A stretch of DNA of 64,000 bases, taken from assembly GCF_029543105.1 (NCBI RefSeq), contig NZ_JARQXB010000007.1:62001-126000 (forward strand), given 5' to 3'. The translations under genes and the position numbers were made by a program. Shown here in pieces: positions 57,033 to 64,000 of the stretch; position 1 is the first letter of the stretch; the number at the start of each line of letters is the position of its first letter. Source of the stretch: Stenotrophomonas sp. HITSZ_GD (lineage in GTDB: Bacteria; Pseudomonadota; Gammaproteobacteria; Xanthomonadales; Xanthomonadaceae). The notes beneath the pieces were generated by a model. The model worked only from the letters and a program-made list of their open reading frames with translations, did not search any database and was not told where the DNA came from.

Positions 57033-59066
57033 TCAATCCTCCTCCGCGCCGGGCTGGTGCGCGGCGACCAGGCGCTGCTGCACGTTGGGCGGAACCGGCT
57101 CGTAATGGCTGAAATCCAGGGTGTAGCGACCCTGCCCGGCGGTGGCGGACTTCAATTCCGCCGCATAGCCTTCCAGTTCCGACAGCGGCACCTGGGCGCG
57201 GATGACGATCTCGCCGTGGCGGCTGTCGGTGCCGTGGATGCGCGCGCGCTTGGACGCCAGGCCGCCGGTGATATCGCCCGCCTGGGCCTCCGGTGCGCTG
57301 ACTTCCAGTTCCACGATCGGCTCCAGCACCTGCGGCGTGGCGCGCGACACCGCATCCAGGAATGCCTTGCGCCCGGCGGCCGCGAAGGCCACTTCCTTGC
57401 TGTCGACCGGATGGTGGCGGCCGTCGTACACCACCACGCGCACGTCCTGGATCGGGAAGCCGGCGATGGCGCCGGCGCTCACCGCCTGGCGCACGCCTTT
57501 TTCCACCGCCGGCATGAACTGCCCCGGGATGGTGCCGCCCTTGACCTCGTCCACGAATTCCAGGCCGCTGCCGCGCGGCAGCGGCGCCACGCGCAGGAAC
57601 ACTTCGCCGAACTGGCCCGCGCCGCCGGTCTGTTTCTTGTGCCGGTGGTGGCCCTCGGCCGCGCTGCCGATCGTTTCGCGGTACGCGATGCGCGGCACCC
57701 GCGTGGTCACTTCCACGCCGTGGCGCTGGGTGAGGCGGTCCAGCATGATCCGCAGGTGCAGGTCCGACAGCCCGCGCACCAGCGTCTCGTGGGTTTCGGC
57801 ATCGTGCTCGACCAGGAGCGCCGGGTCTTCCTGCGACAACTTGTCCAGCGCCGCCGACAACTTCTGCTCCTGCCCGCGGCTGGCCGGCGAAATCGCCAGG
57901 CCGAACATGGACCGCGGGAACTGGGTCGGTGCCAGGTGCAGGTGGTCCTGCTCGTGGCGGTCGTGCAGCACCGCGTCGAAATGTATTTCCTCGACCTTGG
58001 CGATCGCGGCGATGTCGCCGGCCACCACCTGCTCCACTGCCACGTGCTCCTTGCCCTGGATGCGGTAGAGGTGCGCCGCGCGCACCGGCTTGCGCGCATC
58101 GTCCACCAGCAGCGGCATGTCCTTGCGCACGGTGCCCTGGTAGAGGCGGAACACGCCGATCTTGCCGACGAAGGGATCGTTGACGATCTTGAAGACATCG
58201 GCCACCACGGGCGCGGTCGGGTCTGCGTTCACCGTCACCTGTTCGCCGTCGGCGGTGAATGCCGGCGGGTTGCCTTCGGACGGGCTGGGGAGCAGGTCGC
58301 GGCAGATGCGCAGCCATTCGGCGATGCCCACGCCGCTGCGTGCGGACACGAAGCACACCGGCACCAGGTGGCCCTCGCGCAGGCACTGTTCGAACGCCTC
58401 GTGCAGTTCCTGGCCGGACAGGCCCGCCTCGCCGTCGTCCAGGTAATGCTCCATGACGGTTTCGTTGATCTCCACCACCTGGTCGACGATGGCGCGGTGC
58501 CACTGCGCGACCGGTCCGGCGTCGCTGTCGCCTTGCTCATGCGCGAAGCAGTCCACCACGCGGCGGCCGCCCTCGGCGGGCAGGTTGAGCGGCAGCACCT
58601 GCGGGCCGAACGCGTCGCGCAGGTCGGCCAACAGGGCGGCGGCATCCACGCCTTCCTGGTCGATCTTGTTGACCACCAGCATCCGGCACAGCCTTCGTCC
58701 TTCCGCGCGCTGCATGAAACGGCGCGTGCCGTGCTGCACGCCGCGCCCGGCATCGACCACCACCGCCGCGGTTTCCACCACCGCCAGCGGCGGCAGCGCG
58801 GCGCCGCGGAAATCCGGGTAGCCGGGGGTGTCGATGAGGTTGAGGTGCAGGCCGGGCTGGTCGATGGACGCCAGCGTACTGTCGATGGAATGCCCGCGCT
58901 CGCGTTCGGCCGGATCGTGGTCGGACATGGTGTTGCCGCGCTCGATGCTGCCTGCCGCCTGCAGGGCGCCGCCGGCCAGCAGCAGGGCTTCGAAGAGCGT
59001 GGTTTTGCCGGCGCCGGGGTGGCCTGCGAGGGCCACGTTGCGGATATCGCGTGTGCTGTGGGACAT
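57033..59066 (-). CDS. EF-G-like translational GTPase (FusA2-type)
   Basis: A 677-residue protein with the EF-G domain plan. The G1 motif is AGHPGAGKTTLFEA (classical EF-G has AHxDAGKTT), G3 is DTPGYPDF and G4 is VVNKIDQEG. Domains II-III and the domain IV block HHRHKKQTGGAGQFGEVFLR follow, then the GFPIQDVRVVVYDG and a C-terminal domain V with VPLSELEGYAAELKSATAGQ. Divergence at G1 marks it as the EF-G-like paralogue, not the housekeeping EF-G, whose role is unclear. Monocistronic; start at 59066. Confidence 0.9.
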   Translation of the reverse strand: MSHSTRDIRNVALAGHPGAGKTTLFEALLLAGGALQAAGSIERGNTMSDHDPAERERGHSIDSTLASIDQPGLHLNLIDTPGYPDFRGAALPPLAVVETAAVVVDAGRGVQHGTRRFMQRAEGRRLCRMLVVNKIDQEGVDAAALLADLRDAFGPQVLPLNLPAEGGRRVVDCFAHEQGDSDAGPVAQWHRAIVDQVVEINETVMEHYLDDGEAGLSGQELHEAFEQCLREGHLVPVCFVSARSGVGIAEWLRICRDLLPSPSEGNPPAFTADGEQVTVNADPTAPVVADVFKIVNDPFVGKIGVFRLYQGTVRKDMPLLVDDARKPVRAAHLYRIQGKEHVAVEQVVAGDIAAIAKVEEIHFDAVLHDRHEQDHLHLAPTQFPRSMFGLAISPASRGQEQKLSAALDKLSQEDPALLVEHDAETHETLVRGLSDLHLRIMLDRLTQRHGVEVTTRVPRIAYRETIGSAAEGHHRHKKQTGGAGQFGEVFLRVAPLPRGSGLEFVDEVKGGTIPGQFMPAVEKGVRQAVSAGAIAGFPIQDVRVVVYDGRHHPVDSKEVAFAAAGRKAFLDAVSRATPQVLEPIVELEVSAPEAQAGDITGGLASKRARIHGTDSRHGEIVIRAQVPLSELEGYAAELKSATAGQGRYTLDFSHYEPVPPNVQQRLVAAHQPGAEED

Positions 59067-59251
59067 GAGCCTTTCCTCCAGGATGAGAAGGCGTCATGGC
59101 GTCCGGAAGCCTGGCCACGGAGCGGGCCGGGGCGGGGTCATGGCCCACGCAATGTAGCGCTTCCGGCGCGTGTTCCCCGTTGCGACGCACAAACCCGTCA
59201 CGAAAGGCGGGCTATGCTGCTGTTCCTTTCATCCTCGCAGGAGATTCGGCA

Positions 59252-59689
59252 ATGGGTATTTCGCGCCACGCCACCGCCCACTGGGAAGGCGACCTGAAGT
59301 CCGGCAAGGGCCAGCTGAGCACGCCGCAGAGTGGGCTGCTAGACAATACGCGCTACGGGTTCAACAGCCGTTTCGGCGACGAGAAGGGCACCAATCCGGA
59401 GGAGCTGATCGCCGCCGCGCACGCGGGCTGCTTCACGATGGCGCTGTCGGCGCAGCTCACGGAGGCGGGTTTTCCGCCGGCATCGCTGGATACGCGTGCG
59501 GAGGTCGATCTGTCGATGGAAGGCGGGCCGCAGCTGTCGCAGATCCGGTTGAAGCTCAAGGCGGTGGTGCCGGGGATCGACGAGGCAAAGTTTCGCGAGT
59601 TGGCGCATAAGGCGGAGAAGAATTGTCCTGTGTCCAAGGCGCTGAGTGCTGTGCCGATTTCTTTGGAAAGTGAGTTTTCTAACGGGTGA
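59252..59689 (+). CDS. osmC: OsmC family peroxiredoxin
   Basis: A 145-residue thiol-dependent peroxidase of the OsmC type. The two redox Cys are in AAHAGCFTMALSAQL and KNCPVSKALSAVP; Arg and Glu of the active site are in the family-typical positions. It starts GISRHATAHWEGDLKSGKGQ, close to E. coli OsmC. AGGAGA lies 8 nt upstream of the ATG at 59252. It reduces organic hydroperoxides. A T-rich terminator follows. Confidence 0.94.
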   Translation: MGISRHATAHWEGDLKSGKGQLSTPQSGLLDNTRYGFNSRFGDEKGTNPEELIAAAHAGCFTMALSAQLTEAGFPPASLDTRAEVDLSMEGGPQLSQIRLKLKAVVPGIDEAKFRELAHKAEKNCPVSKALSAVPISLESEFSNG

Positions 59690-59729
59690 CTTTGTTTTCT
59701 GCCTGCGCTTTGGGCGGGGATTTTTTTGG

Positions 59730-59764
59730 CGGCGCTCGATTTTTTGGGCGCCGCTTCTTTTTTT
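59730..59764 (+). terminator. Intrinsic terminator after osmC
   Basis: A 7-bp stem (GCGGCGC at 59730-59736 with GCGCCGC at 59749-59755) with a 12-base T-rich loop is followed by TTCTTTTTTTT. It lies about 40 bp past the osmC stop. The surrounding 100 bp contain several more T-runs of 7-8, unusual in this GC-rich sequence. Confidence 0.75.
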
Positions 59765-59831
59765 GTGGGTGGTTTTTTTTAGGGCGCGCTCGTGTTTGGG
59801 CGGTTTGTTGCGTTGTCTTACGGTGCGGGCA

Positions 59832-59933
59832 CCGGTCTGGCGGGTATGGTCGTCACGGCTCAGCAGACATCCATGTCCGATTCGCCGCCGCGGGCCATCC
59901 ATGGCCCGCTGACGCCCATACCCGCCAGACCGG
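59832..59933. repeat. Long-armed inverted repeat A
   Basis: Arms of 24 bp (59832-59855 and 59910-59933) are reverse complements with one mismatch. Inside are two smaller palindromes with CATCCATG-like cores: GACAT-CC-ATGTC (59866-59877) and CGGGCCAT-CC-ATGGCCCG (59891-59908). The whole can fold as a multibranched hairpin. I remember similar sequences with ATCCATG cores as dispersed intergenic repeats in xanthomonads. Confidence 0.85.
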
Positions 59934-60004
59934 CGCTAGGCGCTTTGTCTTTCACGCTTCGTTTGGGACGCGCCGGAGGGTGGGTAGGGGGAAGAGCAAA
60001 AGCA

Positions 60005-60166
60005 AAAGCAAAGGCCAAAGCCAAAGCAGAGGCCAAAGCCAAATCAAAGGCCAAAGCCAAATCAAAGGCCAAAGCCAAATCAAAGGCCAAAGCCAAATCA
60101 AAGGCCAAAGCCAAAGCAAAGGCCACAGCCAAAGCAAAGGCCACAGCCACAGCCACAGCCACAGCC
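60005..60166. repeat. 18-bp minisatellite, nine units
   Basis: Nine consecutive 18-bp units run from 60005 to 60166. Four central units (60041-60112) are identical and read AAATCAAAGGCCAAAGCC. The outer ones differ in one or two places (GCAAAG for TCAAAG, CACAGC for CAAAGC) and drift to a simpler ACAGCC hexamer at the right end. The unit is itself made of three related hexamers (AAAGCC type). Strand asymmetry is strong: almost no T on this strand. Confidence 0.92.
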
Positions 60167-60236
60167 CTAGCCACAGCCCTAGCCCTCGCCTGATCTTCTC
60201 TTACTCTCCAAATCTCCCCTCGCTTTCATTCCTTCG

Positions 60237-60261
60237 ATCGCGGCTGAAGTTGCTCCTGCAG
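60237..60261 (-). repeat. Decayed GTAG-type REP
   Basis: The sequence TCGCGGCTGAAGTTGCTCCT followed by GCAG matches the reverse-complement REP unit seen at 9638-9660 but with a broken stem (GTT in place of GCC) and a lost CTAC terminus. It is probably an old degenerate copy. Confidence 0.65.
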
Positions 60262-60325
60262 GGCGGGTGCGAGTGCGGGCGTGCGCTTTTGCTGTTGTTG
60301 TCCGATTGCGGGAATCTGTCGGGTC

Positions 60326-60427
60326 TGCGGGTGGGGGCCCCTTTCGGGACCGTAGGCGACATGGATGTCGCCTACGAGCCCCCATGGATGGGTTCACGGC
60401 GTGTCCCGAAATGGGCCCCCACCCGCA
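60326..60427. repeat. Long-armed inverted repeat B
   Basis: Arms of 25 bp (60326-60350 and 60403-60427) are reverse complements with one mismatch. The interior has a 12-bp perfect hairpin with a 2-base loop (CGTAGGCGACAT / ATGTCGCCTACG, 60351-60376), then a CCCATGGATGGG palindrome. The inner hairpin begins GTAG and ends CTAC, like the REPs. Same plan as repeat A. Confidence 0.87.
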
Positions 60428-60604
60428 GGCCGTGCACAAAACCCCAAACAGCCGCCCCACATCGAAGGCCAACCAAACCCACCCCCGACCCGGACCCCCA
60501 AAAAGCCGGCCGCAGGCCAAAAAAAAAACCAAACCCCATTCAGTGCCGTTTCACCCCCCCAACCCCAGCATCCGCAGCAACTCCCCCCGCACCGGTAAGC
60601 CGCG

Positions 60605-61228
60605 ATGAAAACCACCCCTTGGGTCATGGGCAGCATGCTGGTGCTGGGGCTGGTCACCGCAGGCGGCGCCCAGGCGCAGCGCTACCGCGACGATGCCGGC
60701 TATCGCGACGACAGCCGCTACTACGACGACAGGAACAGCGGCGACGTGGGCTACGACTACGCCCGCGTGGTTCGCGTCGATCCGGTCATCGTGCGCGACC
60801 CGGCGCGCGAGGCCCCGCGCTGCTACGACCGCCCCGCGCAGGGCAGCTACGGCGGCGGTGGTGATTATTACGGCGGCGGCTACGGGGGCGCCTCGACGGC
60901 CAATCCCGCCGGCCGCAACCTCGCCACGGTGATCGGCGGCGTCGCCGGCGCCGTCGTCGGCAGCCGCTTCGGTGGCGGTAGCGGGCAGATCCTCGGCACC
61001 GCGGTAGGCACCGTCGCCGGTGGCCTGGCCGGCCAGTCCGTCTACGACGCCAACCATCCGCAGGATCGCAGCGGCTACGTGCGCGTCTGCGACCCCGCGC
61101 CGGAGCCGCGCGAAAGCGTCGACGGCTACGACGTCACCTACGAATACGGTGGCCGCACGTACCGCACCCACAGCGACTACAACCCCGGCGACCGCATCCG
61201 CGTGCGCGTGGAAGCCGCGCCGGAATAA
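60605..61228 (+). CDS. Glycine-zipper (2TM/YMGG-like) secreted protein
   Basis: A 207-residue protein with a signal peptide (MGSMLVLGLVTAGGAQA, cleavage near AQA). An Arg/Asp/Tyr-rich region (25-50) is followed by a Gly/Tyr-rich stretch. The glycine-zipper core is NLATVIGGVAGAVVGSRFGG and AVGTVAGGLAGQSVYDANHP. The end DVTYEYGGRTYRTHSDYNPG is typical of YMGG/glycine-zipper-2TM outer-membrane proteins in this family. Function unknown. Its promoter would lie in the repeat-rich region upstream. No strong ribosome-binding site is visible. Confidence 0.88.
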   Translation: MKTTPWVMGSMLVLGLVTAGGAQAQRYRDDAGYRDDSRYYDDRNSGDVGYDYARVVRVDPVIVRDPAREAPRCYDRPAQGSYGGGGDYYGGGYGGASTANPAGRNLATVIGGVAGAVVGSRFGGGSGQILGTAVGTVAGGLAGQSVYDANHPQDRSGYVRVCDPAPEPRESVDGYDVTYEYGGRTYRTHSDYNPGDRIRVRVEAAPE

Positions 61229-61234
61229 GCCGGC

Positions 61235-62122
61235 TCAGGCCGACGGCCAGTCCAGCGTGCCGCGGATCACCGTCTGCACCTGTCCGCCGGACCACACCTC
61301 GCCGTCCGCATCGACGAACAACGACAACCGCGCGTCCGCGCCGATCTCGCGTCCCTGGCTCACCCGGTAGCGGCCGTCGCGGCCGGGCAGGGCGCCGCGG
61401 TGGTGCAGCCACGCCGCGAGCACGGCGTTCGCCGCGCCGGATGCGGCATCCTCGAAACGACGGCCCAGGCCCACGAACGCCCGCACCGCCAGGTCCCACG
61501 GTGCGCCCGCCTCGGCGCTCGCGTAGGCGAACACGCCCATCGCCTGCGTGCGGTCGGCGAGCGCGGCGATGGCGTCCCAGTCCGGCGCAAGCGCACGCAG
61601 CGTCGCTTCGTCGGCCAGCTCGACCACCCACCAGCGCCGGCCGCCTTCCATCAACGCCGGCGGCAAGGCGCCCAGGCGCCAGCCGCGTAGCGCATTGACC
61701 AGCCGCGCATCGTCGGCTGCCGCCACTTCGCCCACCGCCGCGCGCGGCGTGCGGATGGCGATGCTGCGCCCGTCCGCATCCTCGTGCAGCCGCAGCGGCA
61801 GTGGCCCGGCAATACCGTCCTGTACCAACACGCCGTCGCGCGCGTGCGCCAGCCCCAGTTCGAGCACCGCGTGCGCGGTGCCCACGCTGGGGTGGCCGGC
61901 AAACGGCACTTCCTTTTGCGGCGAGAACATGCGGAGGCGATAGCTGGCCGCCGCATCCTGGGCGGGGAACACAAACGTCGTCTCCGGCAGCCGCGTCCAG
62001 CGGGCGATCGCCTGCATCGCCGTCTCGTCCAGCCCCTCGGCATCCAGCACCACCGCCAGCGGATTGCCGCCGCCGGCGCTCGCGGAAAACACGTCCAGCT
62101 GCAGGAAACGGCGCGAAGTCAT
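61235..62122 (-). CDS. PhzF family isomerase-like protein (downstream copy)
   Basis: A 295-residue protein of the PhzF/diaminopimelate-epimerase fold. It begins SRRFLQLDVFSASAGGGNPL. The catalytic Glu is in RLPETTFVFPAQ, GHPSVGTAHAVLELGL and a C-terminal GAANAVLAAWLHHRG block are family hallmarks. Substrate unknown; PhzF itself isomerises DHHA in phenazine synthesis, and no other phz genes are here. It is a tandem paralogue of the next gene (33-bp gap). Confidence 0.88.
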   Translation of the reverse strand: MTSRRFLQLDVFSASAGGGNPLAVVLDAEGLDETAMQAIARWTRLPETTFVFPAQDAAASYRLRMFSPQKEVPFAGHPSVGTAHAVLELGLAHARDGVLVQDGIAGPLPLRLHEDADGRSIAIRTPRAAVGEVAAADDARLVNALRGWRLGALPPALMEGGRRWWVVELADEATLRALAPDWDAIAALADRTQAMGVFAYASAEAGAPWDLAVRAFVGLGRRFEDAASGAANAVLAAWLHHRGALPGRDGRYRVSQGREIGADARLSLFVDADGEVWSGGQVQTVIRGTLDWPSA

Positions 62123-62155
62123 TGGCGAGGGCTCAAAAAAGCGGGGCCGCGCAGC

Positions 62156-63007
62156 TTACCAGTCGATCCGCCCGTCGATGACCGACTGCACCTGCCCGCC
62201 GATCCACACCTCGCCCTCGGCATCGATCTCCACCCGCACGCGACCATCGCGCCCCATCTCGCGGCCCTGGCTGGCGAGGTAGCGGCCCTCGCCGGGCGCG
62301 CGACCCTGCGCGGCCAGGTAGGCGCCGATCAGCGCGTTGGCGCTGCCGGTCACCGGATCTTCCGGCACGCCCACGCCCGGTGCGAACCCGCGCACCGCCA
62401 CCTGGTACCCGTCGCTGCCGTCGCACAGCGCGAACGCGGCGAGCTTGCCGTTGCCGGGCAGCTGGGCGATCGCGGCGAAATCCGGCCGCAGCGCCCGCAG
62501 CGAGGCTTCGTCGCGCACTTCCAGCAGCCACCAGTCCGGCCCGTTGTTCCACAGTTCCGCCGGCCGCTTGCCGGCAATCGCCGCCAGCGCGGCCGGCAAC
62601 GCCGGCGGCGCCACGTCGCGCCGATGGGCGCGCGGGCTGCGCACGCGGGCACGCAGATCGTGGCGCGGGCCGTTCAGTTGCGCCGGCAGCAAGCCCGCGG
62701 CGCACTGCTGCACCAGCGCGCCGCCGCGCGGCGTGGCCAGGCCCAGGTGCACCGCCGCCCAGGCCGCGCCTACGCTGGGATGGCCGGCGAACGGCAACTC
62801 CATCACCGGGGTGAAGATACGGATGCGGTAATCGGCACCCTCGTCGGGTGGCAGGAAGAACACCGTCTCGGACAGGTTCAGCCACGCCGCCAGGCCCTGC
62901 ATCTGCGCTTCCGACATCCCGTCGGCGTCCACCACCACCCCCAGCGGATTGCCCGCCCCGGGGCGGGCGGCGAAGACATCGAGCTGGAGGTATCGGCGAA
63001 CGGTCAT
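62156..63007 (-). CDS. PhzF family isomerase-like protein (upstream copy)
   Basis: About 283 residues, starting MTVRRYLQLDVFAARPGAGN at 63007. Catalytic Glu in LNLSETVFFLP, the GHPSVGAAWAAVHLGL block, and PEDPVTGSANALIGAYLAAQ match the family and are better preserved than in the downstream copy (which has EDAASGAANAVL). Same fold and likely a duplicated gene. It is divergent from the aspartokinase gene, with 82 bp between. Confidence 0.88.
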   Translation of the reverse strand: MTVRRYLQLDVFAARPGAGNPLGVVVDADGMSEAQMQGLAAWLNLSETVFFLPPDEGADYRIRIFTPVMELPFAGHPSVGAAWAAVHLGLATPRGGALVQQCAAGLLPAQLNGPRHDLRARVRSPRAHRRDVAPPALPAALAAIAGKRPAELWNNGPDWWLLEVRDEASLRALRPDFAAIAQLPGNGKLAAFALCDGSDGYQVAVRGFAPGVGVPEDPVTGSANALIGAYLAAQGRAPGEGRYLASQGREMGRDGRVRVEIDAEGEVWIGGQVQSVIDGRIDW

Positions 63008-63089
63008 GATCGGGGCCTGTGGCAGTAGAATCGGGGGTTCCGCGTCCATTCGCGGCGCGGCATCCCCCTATCGTAGACAACCTTTAACC

Positions 63090-64000
63090 ATGTCAGCTTC
63101 CCCTTCCGTGGATCGTTGGATCGTCCTCAAGTTCGGCGGCACTTCGGTGTCGCGTCGCCATCGCTGGGACACGATCGGGAAACTGGCGAAAAAACGCGCG
63201 GACGAAACCGGCGCGCGCGTGCTGGTGGTGGTGTCGGCGCTGTCGGGCGTGACCAACGAGCTCACGGCCCTGGCCGACGGCGCCGCTGACAGCCGCGCGC
63301 GCGTGGCGGCGCTGGAACAGCGCCACCGCGATTTCCTCGCCGAGCTCGAACTCGATGCCGAGGCCGTGCTGGGCGAACGCCTGGCCGCGCTGCGCGGCCT
63401 GCTCGACGACCCGCGCGCGGCCACCCGCACGCTGGACTGGCAGGCCGAAGTGCTCGGCCAGGGCGAACTGCTGTCCTCCACCCTCGGCGCGGCCTACTTG
63501 CACGCCAGCGGCTTGGACATCGGCTGGGCCGACGCGCGCGACTGGCTCGACGCGCTGCCGCCGCAGCCCAACCAGAGCGAGTGGTCGCGGCGCCTGTCGG
63601 TGTCGTGCCAGTGGCAGTCCGATGCGGCCTGGAAGGCGCGCTTCGATGCCCAGCCCACGCGCATGCTCATCACCCAGGGCTTCATTTCGCGCCATGGCGA
63701 TGGCGGCACCGCCATCCTCGGCCGCGGTGGTTCGGATACCTCGGCCGCCTACTTCGGCGCGCTGCTGGGCGCCAACCGCGTGGAGATCTGGACCGACGTG
63801 CCCGGCATGTTCAGCGCCAACCCGCGCGAAGTGCCCGATGCGCGCCTGCTCACGCGCCTGGACTATTACGAGGCGCAGGAAATCGCCACCACCGGCGCCA
63901 AGGTGCTGCACCCGCGCTCGATCAAGCCCTGCCGCGACGCCGGCGTGGCGATGGCGATCCTCGACACCGAGCGCCCGGACCTGCCGGGCACGCGCATCGA
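63090..64000 (+). CDS. Aspartokinase, 5' part (probably the LysC-LysA fusion)
   Basis: The gene runs out of the window; 303 codons are visible. The aspartokinase nucleotide-binding start is WIVLKFGGTSVSRRHRWD. The catalytic LVVVSALSGVTNELTAL, the LITQGFISRHGDGGTAILGR segment and GSDTSAAYFGALLGANRVEI follow, with the EIWTDVPGMFSANPR loop. In xanthomonads this enzyme is fused to diaminopimelate decarboxylase; whether the fusion exists here cannot be seen. No obvious riboswitch precedes it. Confidence 0.93.
   Translation, partial: MSASPSVDRWIVLKFGGTSVSRRHRWDTIGKLAKKRADETGARVLVVVSALSGVTNELTALADGAADSRARVAALEQRHRDFLAELELDAEAVLGERLAALRGLLDDPRAATRTLDWQAEVLGQGELLSSTLGAAYLHASGLDIGWADARDWLDALPPQPNQSEWSRRLSVSCQWQSDAAWKARFDAQPTRMLITQGFISRHGDGGTAILGRGGSDTSAAYFGALLGANRVEIWTDVPGMFSANPREVPDARLLTRLDYYEAQEIATTGAKVLHPRSIKPCRDAGVAMAILDTERPDLPGTRI

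Larger units (their letters stand above)
59690..60604. other. 0.9-kb intergenic region built of repeats
   Basis: No gene of normal codon use is found between osmC and the glycine-zipper gene. The region holds, in order, T-rich terminator sequence, a long-armed inverted repeat (59832-59933), a purine-rich 18-bp minisatellite (60005-60166), a decayed REP (60236-60261), a second long-armed inverted repeat (60326-60427) and a C-rich stretch to the next start. Frames open across it (for example 59792-60193) arise because the repeat unit is a multiple of three bases and contains no stop. Confidence 0.85.

Noticed and set aside
60005-60166. Possible CRISPR array
   Set aside because: Units are contiguous 18-mers without unique spacers, and no cas gene is present.
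59792-60193. A 133-codon frame encoding Ala/Lys repeats
   Set aside because: It lies over an inverted repeat and the minisatellite, has no ribosome-binding site, and openness is explained by repeat length divisible by three. A longer frame (59686-60864) across the same region is rejected for the same reasons.
63008-63089. Lysine riboswitch before the aspartokinase
   Set aside because: The 82-bp gap is too short for the known lysine riboswitch and shows no matching stems.

Overview
This is 64 kb of GC-rich, gene-dense bacterial chromosome. It most likely comes from the Xanthomonadaceae/Lysobacteraceae (Xanthomonas, Stenotrophomonas, Lysobacter, Luteimonas relatives). The evidence is an HPr kinase plus PTS proteins beside rpoN and lptCAB, a Lys/Ala-rich HU, an sufBCDS locus led by an Rrf2 regulator, GTAG-type REP hairpins, and an aspartokinase of the type that is fused to LysA in this family. 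The genus cannot be fixed from the sequence alone. I see no rRNA, tRNA, CRISPR array, prophage or intact insertion sequence; almost everything is chromosomal core plus a few accessory inserts.

Layout. 1-13 kb: end of a YitT-like membrane protein, DUF72 protein, Tag glycosylase, yqgE-ruvX-pyrB, a secreted M1 peptidase, a divergent acyltransferase/membrane LytTR pair, an amino-acid permease, a TPR protein, a lipoprotein esterase, and mgtE with a DUF1294 gene. 13-25 kb: a leftward block of regulatory PTS genes (EIIA-Man, HPr, EI; rapZ-hprK-ptsN), hpf and rpoN, then the LPS export/Kdo genes kdsD-kdsC-lptC-lptA-lptB. An opposite-strand hypothetical gene with unusual composition separates lptB from rpoN. 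24-37 kb: ibaG-murA and a small EF-hand membrane protein, two DUF3108 paralogues, purM/purN, DUF2066-AI-2E-hda, the MurNAc recycling pair amgK-murU, an M20 peptidase and a ComEA-like protein.

38-46 kb is the most notable accessory block. It holds seven same-strand genes for a TonB-dependent siderophore receptor, PiuC hydroxylase, PepSY membrane protein, DUF2271 protein, DUF4198 protein, ApbE flavin transferase and a CysJ-like diflavin reductase, with Fur-like sites upstream and inside. I read it as an iron-siderophore import and reduction system in which ApbE attaches FMN to the DUF2271 protein at a visible D-G-x-S-G-x-T motif. 46-53 kb: suf Fe-S assembly operon (Rrf2 regulator, sufB, an LprI-like secreted protein, sufC, sufD, sufS, GNAT, Rieske protein). 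53-64 kb: SET-domain protein, PfpI protein, several small envelope proteins, M23 peptidase, HU, an EF-G-like factor, OsmC, a 0.9 kb repeat-filled intergenic region, a glycine-zipper protein, tandem PhzF paralogues and the start of an aspartokinase.

Themes: many genes overlap by ATGA/GTGA, so they are probably translationally coupled. Three REP hairpins each supply the TAG stop codon of the neighbouring gene. The 59.7-60.6 kb gap carries two long-armed inverted repeats around an 18-bp minisatellite.
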